Positions 16,780 through 26,287 of a stretch of DNA of 64,000 nt are shown piece by piece. This DNA is from a virus, in the IMG/VR virus record IMGVR_UViG_3300033064_003457, positions 1-64,000 of that record. One strand, 5' to 3'. The first letter of the stretch is position 1. Every line of letters begins with the position of its first letter. The notes under the pieces were generated by a model. That model saw only the letters and a program-made list of their open reading frames with translations, did not search any database and had not been told where the DNA came from. The position numbers and the translations under genes are program-made.

Positions 16780-17079
16780 TTAGTATACAGGACCCTGTTC
16801 AGCCTCTATATATATTCTTTTCTCAAATCTTTTTTCATAATCGTATAATTGGTTACGTAGATCAAACATGCTATCGCTATACCCTGACGGCATTATGTAC
16901 CCAGAAGACAGCACTTCAAGGCTATCTCCGGTGGACGTTAGCTTATCATATGATGTCCGTAGATCAACCAATATTTCTGACAGCGTTGAGGCTATTTTGC
17001 TAGACTCTGTTTTGCCATAGTAGGCATGGTTTCTCTTTGTCGTTGTCACTATGCTATCAAAGTTATCTATAAAAGACAT
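16780..17079 (-). CDS. Small structural protein
   Basis: A 99-residue protein, mostly helical (SKIASTLSEILVDLRTSYDKL; FDLRNQLYDYEKRFEKRIYI), with a central turn SSGYIMPSGYSDS. It lies between two fibre genes on the same strand with short gaps, so it is probably a fibre connector or trimerisation unit. The last residues carry no special motif. No family is recognised. Confidence 0.6.
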   Translation of the reverse strand: MSFIDNFDSIVTTTKRNHAYYGKTESSKIASTLSEILVDLRTSYDKLTSTGDSLEVLSSGYIMPSGYSDSMFDLRNQLYDYEKRFEKRIYIEAEQGPVY

Positions 17080-17089
17080 TCTTAACCTC

Positions 17090-17713
17090 TTATTTTGAAG
17101 AACACAATACAGTTATCGCTGTGGCCACAGATAGCGTTATGTCTAGCCTATCCATACTCTTGTGTTCTATTGTTTTCGGATAAAATACTTCTCCAGCAGA
17201 TGTGTCAAATACTTCTACCAGCGGATATACTCCAAGATTGTGATCAACCTGGAAAAAAGTGTTAGATGAGTATTCTTGCGAAAAGTAACCGCTAGAAGCT
17301 GGTTGCCATGTTCCTGATCCTACAGCGTCTGCCGTAAGCACATATCCTGGAATGGCTGTGCCTCCTAGCTGGAACTCATCAGTATATAGATATTCAAATA
17401 TTCCTGATGGAGCAAATACCCCATAGCTGAATATTCCAGAAACAGATTTTACATACTCTCCAGTAAAAATACCAGATCCGCCCATATCGTAAACACCAGA
17501 CGGCGTATATATTCCATGAGTAAATATACCAGACGCACTATATACATCGGTGAATATTCCAGATCCTATATATGCATAGTCAAAGTATCCAGATGGAGCA
17601 CTGAACGTATCGCATCCAAGGTGCCAGCATCTTACGGCCCTATCCTTCAGGTCACCATCTCGCTTTAGCATATGTTTAGAGAAATTATTTAATCTGTCTT
17701 GATACTCTGCCAC
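17090..17713 (-). CDS. Tail fibre with SG(I/V)F repeats and a phage knob C-terminus
   Basis: A 207-residue protein. Residues about 38-110 hold seven copies of SG followed by I/V/Y and F/Y (SGYF, SGIF, SGIF, SGVY, SGIF, SGIF, SGIF) spaced 7-15 residues apart, likely turns of a repetitive shaft. The C-terminal 60 residues (TFFQVDHNLGVYPLVEVFD, then VFYPKTIEHKSMDRLDITLS) match a widespread phage fibre end domain with a DHNLG..P.V.V.D signature. It is probably receptor-facing. The gene abuts the large structural gene upstream. Confidence 0.75.
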   Translation of the reverse strand: MAEYQDRLNNFSKHMLKRDGDLKDRAVRCWHLGCDTFSAPSGYFDYAYIGSGIFTDVYSASGIFTHGIYTPSGVYDMGGSGIFTGEYVKSVSGIFSYGVFAPSGIFEYLYTDEFQLGGTAIPGYVLTADAVGSGTWQPASSGYFSQEYSSNTFFQVDHNLGVYPLVEVFDTSAGEVFYPKTIEHKSMDRLDITLSVATAITVLCSSK

Positions 17714-17714
17714 C

Positions 17715-20051
17715 TTAATACCCCAATTTTATAGTGTAAGAATTTAGTGTAGGCGTTGTTATCGGCGATGAATCATCGTTTCTTGATAATACAGCCTTTA
17801 AGTATATATCATTTGTCTGTGTAGATATATATTTGTATGACAACACATATGTCTCAGCCCCATCAGGACAAAGCATGTCATCTGAAGAAGAGGACCATAG
17901 TGACGTTTGTGGCTTATAGTTTACCACTATTTCTTTATTGCTATCGCCATCATAATCAATAACACAGAACCTAGAGTGATTTGATTTTAATGTGTTGTTT
18001 TTCAACTCAAACCAGCTAACCTCTTGTAACTTCTCGGCATATGCAAATTGTCTATACACTTTTTGATATAAATATTTGTCATCATTAACACTATAGAATC
18101 TATCATTATCTTCACGTGGCTCAGCAGTCGTTACAACTTTATGCCAGCCTGGTGGTATATGAAAAAATGTTTCTGATGACAGATCTATTATTCCCTCGGT
18201 TGTAGTTATAGTTGTAAAGTTTCCAGCATCTTGCTCTGCAACGGTAAATGGAGTTATGTTAATATCTAGCCCATCGCTGTTCAATATATATATATATGTA
18301 GTATACTCAGTTGGCTCAGACTCTTCATCATCGTACTTATAGTCCACATATACAGTGTTTGATGGAGACTGTGGATCGTCCGATATATTGCTACCAGTAG
18401 TCTTAGTTATTATTTTTGTAGAATAGCTCACTTCATAATCACTAGAATTTACATATACATAGCCTGGATTTTCTCCAGGTTCGCTCTTAACTACGATAGA
18501 GCCCCTTATCAGTCCTTCACCATCTATGGCAGCAGAGGTAGGATATGTCAAAGTTATAGTGCTACCGATATCAAACGAATGCTCTTCATTGTAAATAGCA
18601 ACCCTCTTGACATCATACTTTGGAGTTACTTGCCAATTGTTTTTTCCTCTATAGATCTCAACGCTATCTCTAACTGGTTCATACGGAAACTCATACACTT
18701 TATAAAAATCCACACCCTTATAAGACTCTAGAGTAGCCCCATAGCTAGACTCGTCCCACTGTATGTCTGGAACATTAGTAAAGAATGAGACATGTCTAAA
18801 ATCAACAAGTTGCTGTTCTGTTGGTTCTTGTGAATTTACTGGACTAACTGAAACCCAATTATATTCTGTAGGATCATCCTCGCCTTCTTCACCAAGGGAT
18901 AGGTAATAATCTATTTTTGTTTCTGGCTGTATATCCTCTTCTGTTATTAGCACAGCTTTATCTATAGTACTTTCTTCTCCGGTAGGATCTTCCATTGTAA
19001 AAACATTGGAATATAATGTCGACGTTTTATTATAAGCCATCTCTAGGATTTCAATATTTTTAAATCCCACCGTGTATAGGTATGTTGATATATTTTCACT
19101 AGCTGCCATCTGGTCTTCTATGTCCTTAGTTACTACAAACTTTAAATATTTTGCCCTTAGTTCCTCAAAGTTCCATATGGTTTTCTTGTTGTCAGTTACT
19201 AGCTTATTTCCTACACCATATCCGATAGGTAATCTCTTAAAGTTTATATTATCTAGCGACCATAGAGGTTCAACCTTCATGTGATTGGATGATTGCCCCC
19301 GCATCTCTATCCTAGAAATATATGTACCCATATCAAGCTTAGGTGTTAGGTCTACAATGAAAGACACCACCAAGGCCCCACCTTTTGTGCTAATTATGCT
19401 TTGTGCCCACGAAGTGTTTATGTCACTAAAGGCATAACCAAACTTGCTATCCAACATAAGATGGTTAGATATTATGTTGTCGGCATATTCTTCGTCTGCT
19501 AGTATTGGATAATTCACAACATCAAAGTAGTGTGACATGTCTAATTTTTTTATTCCTTGGCGACTTTCCCTCAGGGTTACTATCCCCGCGTCTGTATTGA
19601 CTTCACAAGTAGAATATTCTAAGTTTATATTGCTTCTATCTATAAAACTATCATGAAATGAGTATAGATAACCTTCAGTGTCCTCCGCTACCAACAGAAG
19701 ATCATCAAGGTTTCCTTCCAGTTTTTTAATCTCATGCATAAGTTTTTGTCTTTCAGTGTCGTAATAATCAAAATCTTCTAGTATTATAGTGAACTGATCT
19801 ACTAGTTCCTCATACAGATTGTTTAAGTCATTGCTCAATTCTTTTAAGTTGTCATTGTACTTGTCAATATCCCATGCCTTCCTATAGTTTTGTGTGCGTA
19901 ATTTGAACGATGGCATACCAACGCTTATCATTTTATAGAATTTGCTTAGTTGTGATACTATGTGCTCCATAGTCGGAACATAGCCCTCTTTCATTCTCTC
20001 TTCTATGATTCTATTGACTTCTTTTTTTACTTGTCTGGATGCTATACTCAT
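17715..20051 (-). CDS. Large tail/fibre structural protein, paralogue A
   Basis: A 778-residue protein. The N-terminus is helical, with PSFKLRTQNYRKAWDIDKYNDNLKELSNDLNNLYEEL, the same pattern (P-x-h-K-L-R, then DYNxxxxExxxDh) as the next two genes upstream. A discoidin-like beta region follows (about 180-330), then several beta domains with Glu/Asp-rich loops and a C-terminal domain ending in YTIKLGY. Similar endings (Y-x-L-x-h) occur in its paralogues. It is probably a baseplate-peripheral or whisker protein. ATG start; four-base gap to the upstream gene. Confidence 0.7.
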   Translation of the reverse strand: MSIASRQVKKEVNRIIEERMKEGYVPTMEHIVSQLSKFYKMISVGMPSFKLRTQNYRKAWDIDKYNDNLKELSNDLNNLYEELVDQFTIILEDFDYYDTERQKLMHEIKKLEGNLDDLLLVAEDTEGYLYSFHDSFIDRSNINLEYSTCEVNTDAGIVTLRESRQGIKKLDMSHYFDVVNYPILADEEYADNIISNHLMLDSKFGYAFSDINTSWAQSIISTKGGALVVSFIVDLTPKLDMGTYISRIEMRGQSSNHMKVEPLWSLDNINFKRLPIGYGVGNKLVTDNKKTIWNFEELRAKYLKFVVTKDIEDQMAASENISTYLYTVGFKNIEILEMAYNKTSTLYSNVFTMEDPTGEESTIDKAVLITEEDIQPETKIDYYLSLGEEGEDDPTEYNWVSVSPVNSQEPTEQQLVDFRHVSFFTNVPDIQWDESSYGATLESYKGVDFYKVYEFPYEPVRDSVEIYRGKNNWQVTPKYDVKRVAIYNEEHSFDIGSTITLTYPTSAAIDGEGLIRGSIVVKSEPGENPGYVYVNSSDYEVSYSTKIITKTTGSNISDDPQSPSNTVYVDYKYDDEESEPTEYTTYIYILNSDGLDINITPFTVAEQDAGNFTTITTTEGIIDLSSETFFHIPPGWHKVVTTAEPREDNDRFYSVNDDKYLYQKVYRQFAYAEKLQEVSWFELKNNTLKSNHSRFCVIDYDGDSNKEIVVNYKPQTSLWSSSSDDMLCPDGAETYVLSYKYISTQTNDIYLKAVLSRNDDSSPITTPTLNSYTIKLGY

Positions 20052-20054
20052 TTA

Positions 20055-22289
20055 TTATAGACCTCCGAAAGGATATATTTGTAATGCATACTTAGATAAA
20101 ACTGGCGTATAGCTCTCTGCGTCAGCTATGGTTGTCGGTCTGCTAAGCACGGCCCTGAATCTTACCTCATAAACAGGGTACCCTATGTCGACATAAGATA
20201 ACGGGTTATCTCTGGCTTCTGGGCTTATATCAGAGTTTATATTAATTACCTCTGGTATATTGTTTATGCCATCGGTGCTAATTGTAGTGCGATGATTTTT
20301 TGGTGATATCCTATACCACGTTGTACCATCGTCAGCCGATACATAGTACTTTATCCACTCATTTTCCGTGCCAGATAAACCAGCAGATGTATAAAATACC
20401 CTTGGTATCTGTTCATCTACAGCCAACGTTATCTTAGATATTGGCTTAGGAGAGGTGTACGGCTCAGAAACAACTTCGCTCGTTTCTGCAAACTTATAAG
20501 CATACATGTTAATGTCTCTTATCCCTATTGCGAATCTTGCTTTATCTTCTTTTGCTTTTACCCATTGTCTTTTTATTGTCTGTGGACCAACAGTTGTTTC
20601 TGTCTTTTTTGACGAACCAAATAGTCCTCCTAACAATAAACCAGCTATCATACCTATTGGTCCACCTACTAATCCGCCCAACATAAACCCAGCTATCCCA
20701 CCAGCTGCCGCTCCAATAGTACTAGCTAACCCAGTGCTATCAGATCCTCCTATATCTATTGCGCCAGGCTCAAGATCTAGAACATCAAACCCGCAAACAA
20801 GACCTATTAGATATGGTATCTCTGCTGTCTTTTTTACTACCTGTGTTGACGTTGATGTTTTAGCTCCGCCAAAGAACTTCTTCTTTGTTGTAGTTGATGT
20901 TATTACTTGTTCTGTTTCTACCATAAGAACATCGTATGGTTTGTTGTATGACCTAGTTTGACGTATAATAAATTTTAGACATTTTACTTTTCTTGCCGCA
21001 AATACCCATATGCCTTGTCCTGCGAATTTGAATCTGTCAGGTGCCAATGTATCTTTGACCATACTAGGTGTAAGTTCCTGGTTTGCTTCTTTTGTAAGAA
21101 CAATATCATATTCATGGTCATCAAAACCTTCTAGTTCTTCAAACACTTCCCCGTCGGCAGAGGTTTGTATGGATAGTACTTCCATGTAAAGTTCTTTACC
21201 AAAGTTGTTAGGCAACAAGCTTATCCAGTTCATCTGCTCAGTTCTTTCTAGATGCACTGTAAAGCTAACAGAAAGGAACTCTCTGGCACTAGTTTCTGTT
21301 ACTGGTATATAATCTTCTATAAGGTTACCATACTCTTTGGTTACTACTGTATCGCCAACTATCTCTATGTTTGGTGAGTTTATCTCATTGTTAACAAGTT
21401 CATTAAATTCAGCTGCAGTTATCTGGTCTCCACTGTATCTATTACGATATCCTTGGATTGGGTTGGTAACCATTTCTACTTCCCAGAATGTATCTGGGGT
21501 ATCATCAAACATTTGCAACCTTCTTGCCATTAGAGCTTCTTCAGCTGCTCCATTCTCCCAAAGAGTTTTCCCATCTTCAGCGTATGATATGTGCCAATTT
21601 CCACCTTCTGGCCTAGACTCATTCTTGAGCCCGTAATACAATCCTTCATACCCTCCAGTCTGAGAATGAGGGTTCCAATCTGGTATTGATTCTTGTATTC
21701 CTGTAACCTTTTCCACCAAAGGAGACCTGTTGGTGTTGCTTATTCTTTTTAGCGTTATAACTCCTTGATGTGAGATTAACTCTGCTTCTTGTGCCCCAGG
21801 AGTTATCTTACTGAAATCTATCTTACTATTATCTACAAGAGAATCTACCCCAAATATAGAATTAGACTTTGCCCCCTCTGAATAGAATGAATAGTCTATA
21901 GATTTAGATGCTAGCTTCCTTACCTTATTAGTAAGCATTTGTTTTTCTATTTCTCCATAATTAAAGTTCTTTACCATAACAGAAGACAATGAATTTTCTT
22001 CAGCGTATCCCACACCTATATCATCATGTAATTCCTGCATAGTATCATTGTAGTCTCTTGATACTGGTGGAGATTCTTTTTTTTGATATCGTAGCTTTAA
22101 TGTTGGCTTGCCAAGGTTAGAAAAAAAATCTTTGAATGCCTTATATAGCGCAGTAAATATAGAGTTTTCACTCTGAGTATCTTTTCTGTCTAGCTTATCT
22201 TTACGCTTAGCACTAATTACAGCCAGAAGATTCTCTGCTTTTTTTATATTTAATTTAGTGTCAGTTAATCTTAGGTATTCATTTCCCAT
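20055..22289 (-). CDS. Large tail/fibre structural protein, paralogue B, with glycine-zipper segment
   Basis: A 744-residue paralogue of its two neighbours: the N-terminal PTLKLRYQKKE is followed by DYNDTMQELHDDIG. Discoidin-like beta domains (about 230-420) include SVSFTVHLERTEQMNWISLLP. Unlike its relatives it carries a 45-residue Gly/Ala/Leu segment (about residues 527-570, ending in MIAGLLLGGLFGSS) with GxxxG spacing typical of glycine zippers. Its C-terminus ends LSKYALQIYPFGGL. The ATG overlaps the upstream stop (TAATG). Confidence 0.72.
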   Translation of the reverse strand: MGNEYLRLTDTKLNIKKAENLLAVISAKRKDKLDRKDTQSENSIFTALYKAFKDFFSNLGKPTLKLRYQKKESPPVSRDYNDTMQELHDDIGVGYAEENSLSSVMVKNFNYGEIEKQMLTNKVRKLASKSIDYSFYSEGAKSNSIFGVDSLVDNSKIDFSKITPGAQEAELISHQGVITLKRISNTNRSPLVEKVTGIQESIPDWNPHSQTGGYEGLYYGLKNESRPEGGNWHISYAEDGKTLWENGAAEEALMARRLQMFDDTPDTFWEVEMVTNPIQGYRNRYSGDQITAAEFNELVNNEINSPNIEIVGDTVVTKEYGNLIEDYIPVTETSAREFLSVSFTVHLERTEQMNWISLLPNNFGKELYMEVLSIQTSADGEVFEELEGFDDHEYDIVLTKEANQELTPSMVKDTLAPDRFKFAGQGIWVFAARKVKCLKFIIRQTRSYNKPYDVLMVETEQVITSTTTKKKFFGGAKTSTSTQVVKKTAEIPYLIGLVCGFDVLDLEPGAIDIGGSDSTGLASTIGAAAGGIAGFMLGGLVGGPIGMIAGLLLGGLFGSSKKTETTVGPQTIKRQWVKAKEDKARFAIGIRDINMYAYKFAETSEVVSEPYTSPKPISKITLAVDEQIPRVFYTSAGLSGTENEWIKYYVSADDGTTWYRISPKNHRTTISTDGINNIPEVININSDISPEARDNPLSYVDIGYPVYEVRFRAVLSRPTTIADAESYTPVLSKYALQIYPFGGL

Positions 22290-24592
22290 TATATTGTCCT
22301 CAATTTTAAAGTATAGTCTTTACAAATGGGTGTCTCCGATATATTTTTCCTTATATTGTTACGTAATAGAGCTTTCAGCTGTATATAATCATTAAGGTAT
22401 TTATATATTATTTTTATTTCCCTTCCGTCCAACGGAGTATTGAAATATACATTGTTCCCACTGTGAAAATATTCAAAATTTGGGTAGCTTGCGGCATTGT
22501 ATGACGTAAGTGCTGGCCGTATATCATTATAATAGTCAGTTCTGTTCTCGGCAGCATGCCCATCAACAGTTATTGTAAACATATCATAGTAAGATCCATA
22601 TTCTATATCAAACTTATTAAAGCCACTCACGTTAAGCCATCTACCAGCCTCATACGAAAATCCCGGGCCAGACTTACCAGCCTGTGCTGTGTCGTTTATT
22701 ACGTCGTAGTCTATATATGGATAGTGAGATAGCTCTATTTTGTATTGTCTTGTGGAGTTGTCAGTGAATGTTTCTTCAGTTTCTATTAGTGAATCATTAG
22801 CAAAGCTTACGACTACTCCGCTAGGAGTAACATCTGATGTTCCTTTTGGCTGATAAGAGATAGTATATGATGCACTAGCGTTGTACCACCCAGAAGCAAC
22901 AGCCACTGATCCATCAGAGCTAGAATATGTCCAATCAACAGCAGGCATATCCTCATCGTTCCTATACATGCCAACTGGGCTTGATTCTGCTGGGAACCGC
23001 AATATTCCTACCCTAGTAAGTGGGTCTATGTCTACTCTTTCTTTTGTTATATAGTGTCCAGATGGCAATATGTTCTTCCATTCATCTTTTCTTGTGGCTA
23101 CCTGGTATTCTATTGACGCCCCAGACGGGAGAACTTCCACTGCGTCTAGTCTGGTTTCTAGGATAGCTCCATTGGCTTTGTATTGAGGACTTACATACTC
23201 CCCTCTCTCTAGATACCATATGTGCTTTATGTCTATATTATACGCTCCATATAGGTACTCGTATTTTCTTACCTCGATAAGTTCTTTGTCTGGATCATCC
23301 TTTTCTCGCAAAATATCCATAGACAATTCTTCTGCACCAACCTTAGACGCCTTTGTCATCTCTTGGGTGGTAGCTTTGAATATTGTCTTTGACATGCTGC
23401 TACCAGCACTATCTTCTGTCTTGCCCAACTCTTTAGTCTTTTCTTTATATTTTTCTATCTCATCAGTGTAAGCCCTGAACCCAGTTATGTAATCTATCAT
23501 ATCCTGTGTGGCTTGGATTGGGGCATTGGTAGATGTAGAAAGGGAATATTCCCTATCTACTATCTGTTGCCACATCTGAGCATTGTTTACTATATATTTT
23601 GGTATATTATATGTATTTATACTAGGATTTTTTTGGTTTATTACTATCCTAATCTCCTTGGCATATATTTCTGTGAAATTAAATTCTATTGCCGATACAG
23701 ATGTTTGTTCTGTTATATCTAGCTCTGACCAAGAGTCAGCGATTGCCTCTCTATATTCTATTTTGAATATCCTAAGCGGGTAGTTAGTGAATGGCAATAT
23801 CTTTATATGGTTTATAGGCTCGGTCCTAAACAACCTTATTGTAACTTCGCATATGGTACCAAACTCTAAATTGCCATTATATATTTGTCGGATTGGTTCA
23901 TCAGTAAGTATTACTTCGCCCCAGAATGTCTGCATGCTTTCGTCTATAGCTTTTTCCTTGCGGTGTTCCTCTGTCTCTAGCGTCCCCATTATACCGCCAC
24001 CATATCTAGAGATGCTGATCTCTGCTGCAGCTAGTCCATTTATACTAAGGGTAGAATTGTCCATACCAAATGGCAACTTCAGTGAATTTGTGTCTGTATC
24101 AATCCAAGCTTTATATGGTCCATCTTCTGCCTGATTATCATCCTTATAAAAGGTATTAAACTTTGCATCTGTTATCCCGGTCTTATTTTCTTTGATAACT
24201 TTGTATACCATTATGTCGTTTTCTACTTTGCGCAATGCCGACCTTACATCTCTTAACGTAGCGTCATTGATGAGCTTATGTGTTTTTATGGTACGGTTTA
24301 TAGTATTGTTTTGCTTGAACAAAGCCCCCAAATCAACATAGGCCTCTTCCATGGTATTATTATAATCCACAGATGATACCTTACTATACTTTTCTGCTTT
24401 TCTAAGCTGTATCAACGGATTACCTAGAGGATTTTTAAGCTCAGCGACTAATTCCTCTAGTTTGTTTTGTAGCGTTTTATCGTCAGGAGACACACCAGCA
24501 TCATCATACTTCGTTTTTAATATTTGAAGTAACCTGTCCTGTTGTATCTTAGGTATTATACTGTAATATGATTCAATGTAAGATTTTCTCAT
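22289..24592 (-). CDS. Large tail/fibre structural protein, paralogue C
   Basis: A 767-residue member of the same family, with NPLIQLRKAEKY followed by DYNNTMEEAYVDLG near residues 58-90. The next domain (MQTFWGEVILTDEPI, then CEVTIRLFRTEPINHIKILP) has the layout of F5/8 type C-like beta sandwiches that often bind carbohydrate. The C-terminus ends KDYTLKLRTI, like the other two. Three tandem relatives suggest duplication and specialisation in a multi-part adhesion apparatus. The start overlaps the end of the upstream coiled-coil gene by 20 bases. Confidence 0.72.
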   Translation of the reverse strand: MRKSYIESYYSIIPKIQQDRLLQILKTKYDDAGVSPDDKTLQNKLEELVAELKNPLGNPLIQLRKAEKYSKVSSVDYNNTMEEAYVDLGALFKQNNTINRTIKTHKLINDATLRDVRSALRKVENDIMVYKVIKENKTGITDAKFNTFYKDDNQAEDGPYKAWIDTDTNSLKLPFGMDNSTLSINGLAAAEISISRYGGGIMGTLETEEHRKEKAIDESMQTFWGEVILTDEPIRQIYNGNLEFGTICEVTIRLFRTEPINHIKILPFTNYPLRIFKIEYREAIADSWSELDITEQTSVSAIEFNFTEIYAKEIRIVINQKNPSINTYNIPKYIVNNAQMWQQIVDREYSLSTSTNAPIQATQDMIDYITGFRAYTDEIEKYKEKTKELGKTEDSAGSSMSKTIFKATTQEMTKASKVGAEELSMDILREKDDPDKELIEVRKYEYLYGAYNIDIKHIWYLERGEYVSPQYKANGAILETRLDAVEVLPSGASIEYQVATRKDEWKNILPSGHYITKERVDIDPLTRVGILRFPAESSPVGMYRNDEDMPAVDWTYSSSDGSVAVASGWYNASASYTISYQPKGTSDVTPSGVVVSFANDSLIETEETFTDNSTRQYKIELSHYPYIDYDVINDTAQAGKSGPGFSYEAGRWLNVSGFNKFDIEYGSYYDMFTITVDGHAAENRTDYYNDIRPALTSYNAASYPNFEYFHSGNNVYFNTPLDGREIKIIYKYLNDYIQLKALLRNNIRKNISETPICKDYTLKLRTI

Positions 24593-25175
24593 TTTTCCCC
24601 AAACATTTTAATGTATTATCAATACTTAGATCTTTGCAATTAAATACCTCTATGAGTTCATCCGGCACTTGTCTCCCGTTGTCAATATACCACTTTATTC
24701 TTGTAGAAAACTTAGTATCCCAATAATGTCTATCAAGGTCATATCTTTCATTTTCTGTTATATCCGTAAACTTAGGCTTAAGGTAACTTACCGCTGAAAA
24801 AAATTCTTTTGCTTCACTAGATACCTCTCTAAGCGATCTGCTACTAATAGCAATAGACATCATATTGTTTTCTAAATCTATCTTCGCCACAGCTATGTCT
24901 AAGTCATAATCTTCAGGCCTATACTTTTCCAGCCTAGCTATTTTTCTTTTTGTTCTTTCTATCTCTATTTTTGATTTATTTATATCATTTATGGCTATCT
25001 TCATACCTCTTATTCTCTTATGTAGTTCACGTAAAGCTTGCTTGTATTTCCCCCATTCTGTTATCCCATTATCACCACCAAGTATAAAGTTGTGTATTTG
25101 AAATTTTGAATGGTTAAGCTGAAGATCCTTAAACAATTCATTGTAATTATTATTAAATAAACTTAAATCTTTCAT
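24573..25175 (-). CDS. Coiled-coil tail protein related to the N-terminus of the fibre paralogues
   Basis: A 200-residue, almost wholly helical protein. The segment ILGGDNGITEWGKYKQALRE, followed by LHKRIRGMKIAI, resembles the helical start of the three large paralogues downstream, so it may be a free copy of their attachment module. A later helix pair is rich in Lys/Glu. The ATG overlaps the upstream kelch gene stop (ATGA). The role is not known. Confidence 0.6.
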   Translation of the reverse strand: MKDLSLFNNNYNELFKDLQLNHSKFQIHNFILGGDNGITEWGKYKQALRELHKRIRGMKIAINDINKSKIEIERTKRKIARLEKYRPEDYDLDIAVAKIDLENNMMSIAISSRSLREVSSEAKEFFSAVSYLKPKFTDITENERYDLDRHYWDTKFSTRIKWYIDNGRQVPDELIEVFNCKDLSIDNTLKCLGKNEKILH

Positions 25176-26287
25176 TCTAACTTAAATCCTCCTCCGCACG
25201 ATCCACCACGAGCAGGTTCTGGCAAATCACTCCTAAATACCCATGAGTCAGTATAGGTTGAGTATCTACTTACACTTTTAGAGGCACTACTAACTCCGTC
25301 ATACCCACCATTGCTGAATCCATACATGCCTTTTAATCCAAAGCCGGCAGCACCCTGTTGAGATGTGGCCATAGCTGTTCTTGATAACCAAGAGTTTAGA
25401 TTATTGTCATATTCATCGCAATCATCAATAACACCATTCCTGAACCCACCAGTTATATATGCTTTACCGTTGGCTGTGAAAGAAGATGGCCTCTTCCTAG
25501 CCGGCTCAGGACAATCTGTCATAGTTCCCCAGGTATTGTTGCTTTTGTCATACCTGAAACAGCTCTTAGTATCCTCACCTCCAGAAGCTTTGCCAGCAAT
25601 AACAAAGCCATAATTAGTTCCTATATTTGCACAGGCGTGAGCATAGCGCGCATACGTAATATTAGTCATGACTGACCATGAATCATCATTATTGCTGTAC
25701 TCATCGCAATCATTAAATGGCCCAGCTGCTATACCACCGACAACATAGCCATTATTATTGTTTAGACTAAAAGAATTTACATCTCTAGTCCCATGATCTA
25801 AGGCAGCCCTACTATCCCATGAGTTCAATGTGTCGTTATATCTGTCGCAAATAGCAAGATCTAGTGGGGCAGGGATAACATCTTTGTATCCACCGACCAC
25901 AACACCTATAGTATAACCCAATGAAAAAGCTGACCCTAACTTTCTTGCGGGAGATGGCATATCGGTCCTACTTTCCCAGACACCGGAATCTTCATTGAAT
26001 CTGTCGCAATCCTGAAGAGAGTAATCTGATCCACCACCACCATCCCATCCTCCGCCAGCGATAAAACCCCTGTGGGCCACATCTATATATTTGAAACATT
26101 TTATTACACCACTTGCGCTTATCCTGTTGGGTAATGACTTGTCTTCGTTTGGCTCAGTCAAGATTACCCCATAAACTAAACCATTCTTGCCTACTCTCAG
26201 TTGGTATGGGTTAGGATCATCATCAACAGCAACTGCATAGATTCCAGACGCTGTCATTGTTCTCAGGCCTATATCAACTTCAGACAT
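25172..26287 (-). CDS. Kelch-repeat beta-propeller virion protein
   Basis: A 371-residue protein. From about residue 75 to the end there are six kelch-like repeats: a CDRY/CDEY/CFRY motif, then W after about 8-10 residues (for example RYNDTLNSWDSRAALDHGTR), then a Gly-Gly pair at the end of a strand (VVGG, VIAG, ITGG). Six to seven blades close a beta-propeller. Kelch propellers bind proteins or glycans; in a tail-fibre block, host-surface binding is the natural inference. It overlaps neighbouring starts on both sides. Confidence 0.85.
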   Translation of the reverse strand: MSEVDIGLRTMTASGIYAVAVDDDPNPYQLRVGKNGLVYGVILTEPNEDKSLPNRISASGVIKCFKYIDVAHRGFIAGGGWDGGGGSDYSLQDCDRFNEDSGVWESRTDMPSPARKLGSAFSLGYTIGVVVGGYKDVIPAPLDLAICDRYNDTLNSWDSRAALDHGTRDVNSFSLNNNNGYVVGGIAAGPFNDCDEYSNNDDSWSVMTNITYARYAHACANIGTNYGFVIAGKASGGEDTKSCFRYDKSNNTWGTMTDCPEPARKRPSSFTANGKAYITGGFRNGVIDDCDEYDNNLNSWLSRTAMATSQQGAAGFGLKGMYGFSNGGYDGVSSASKSVSRYSTYTDSWVFRSDLPEPARGGSCGGGFKLE

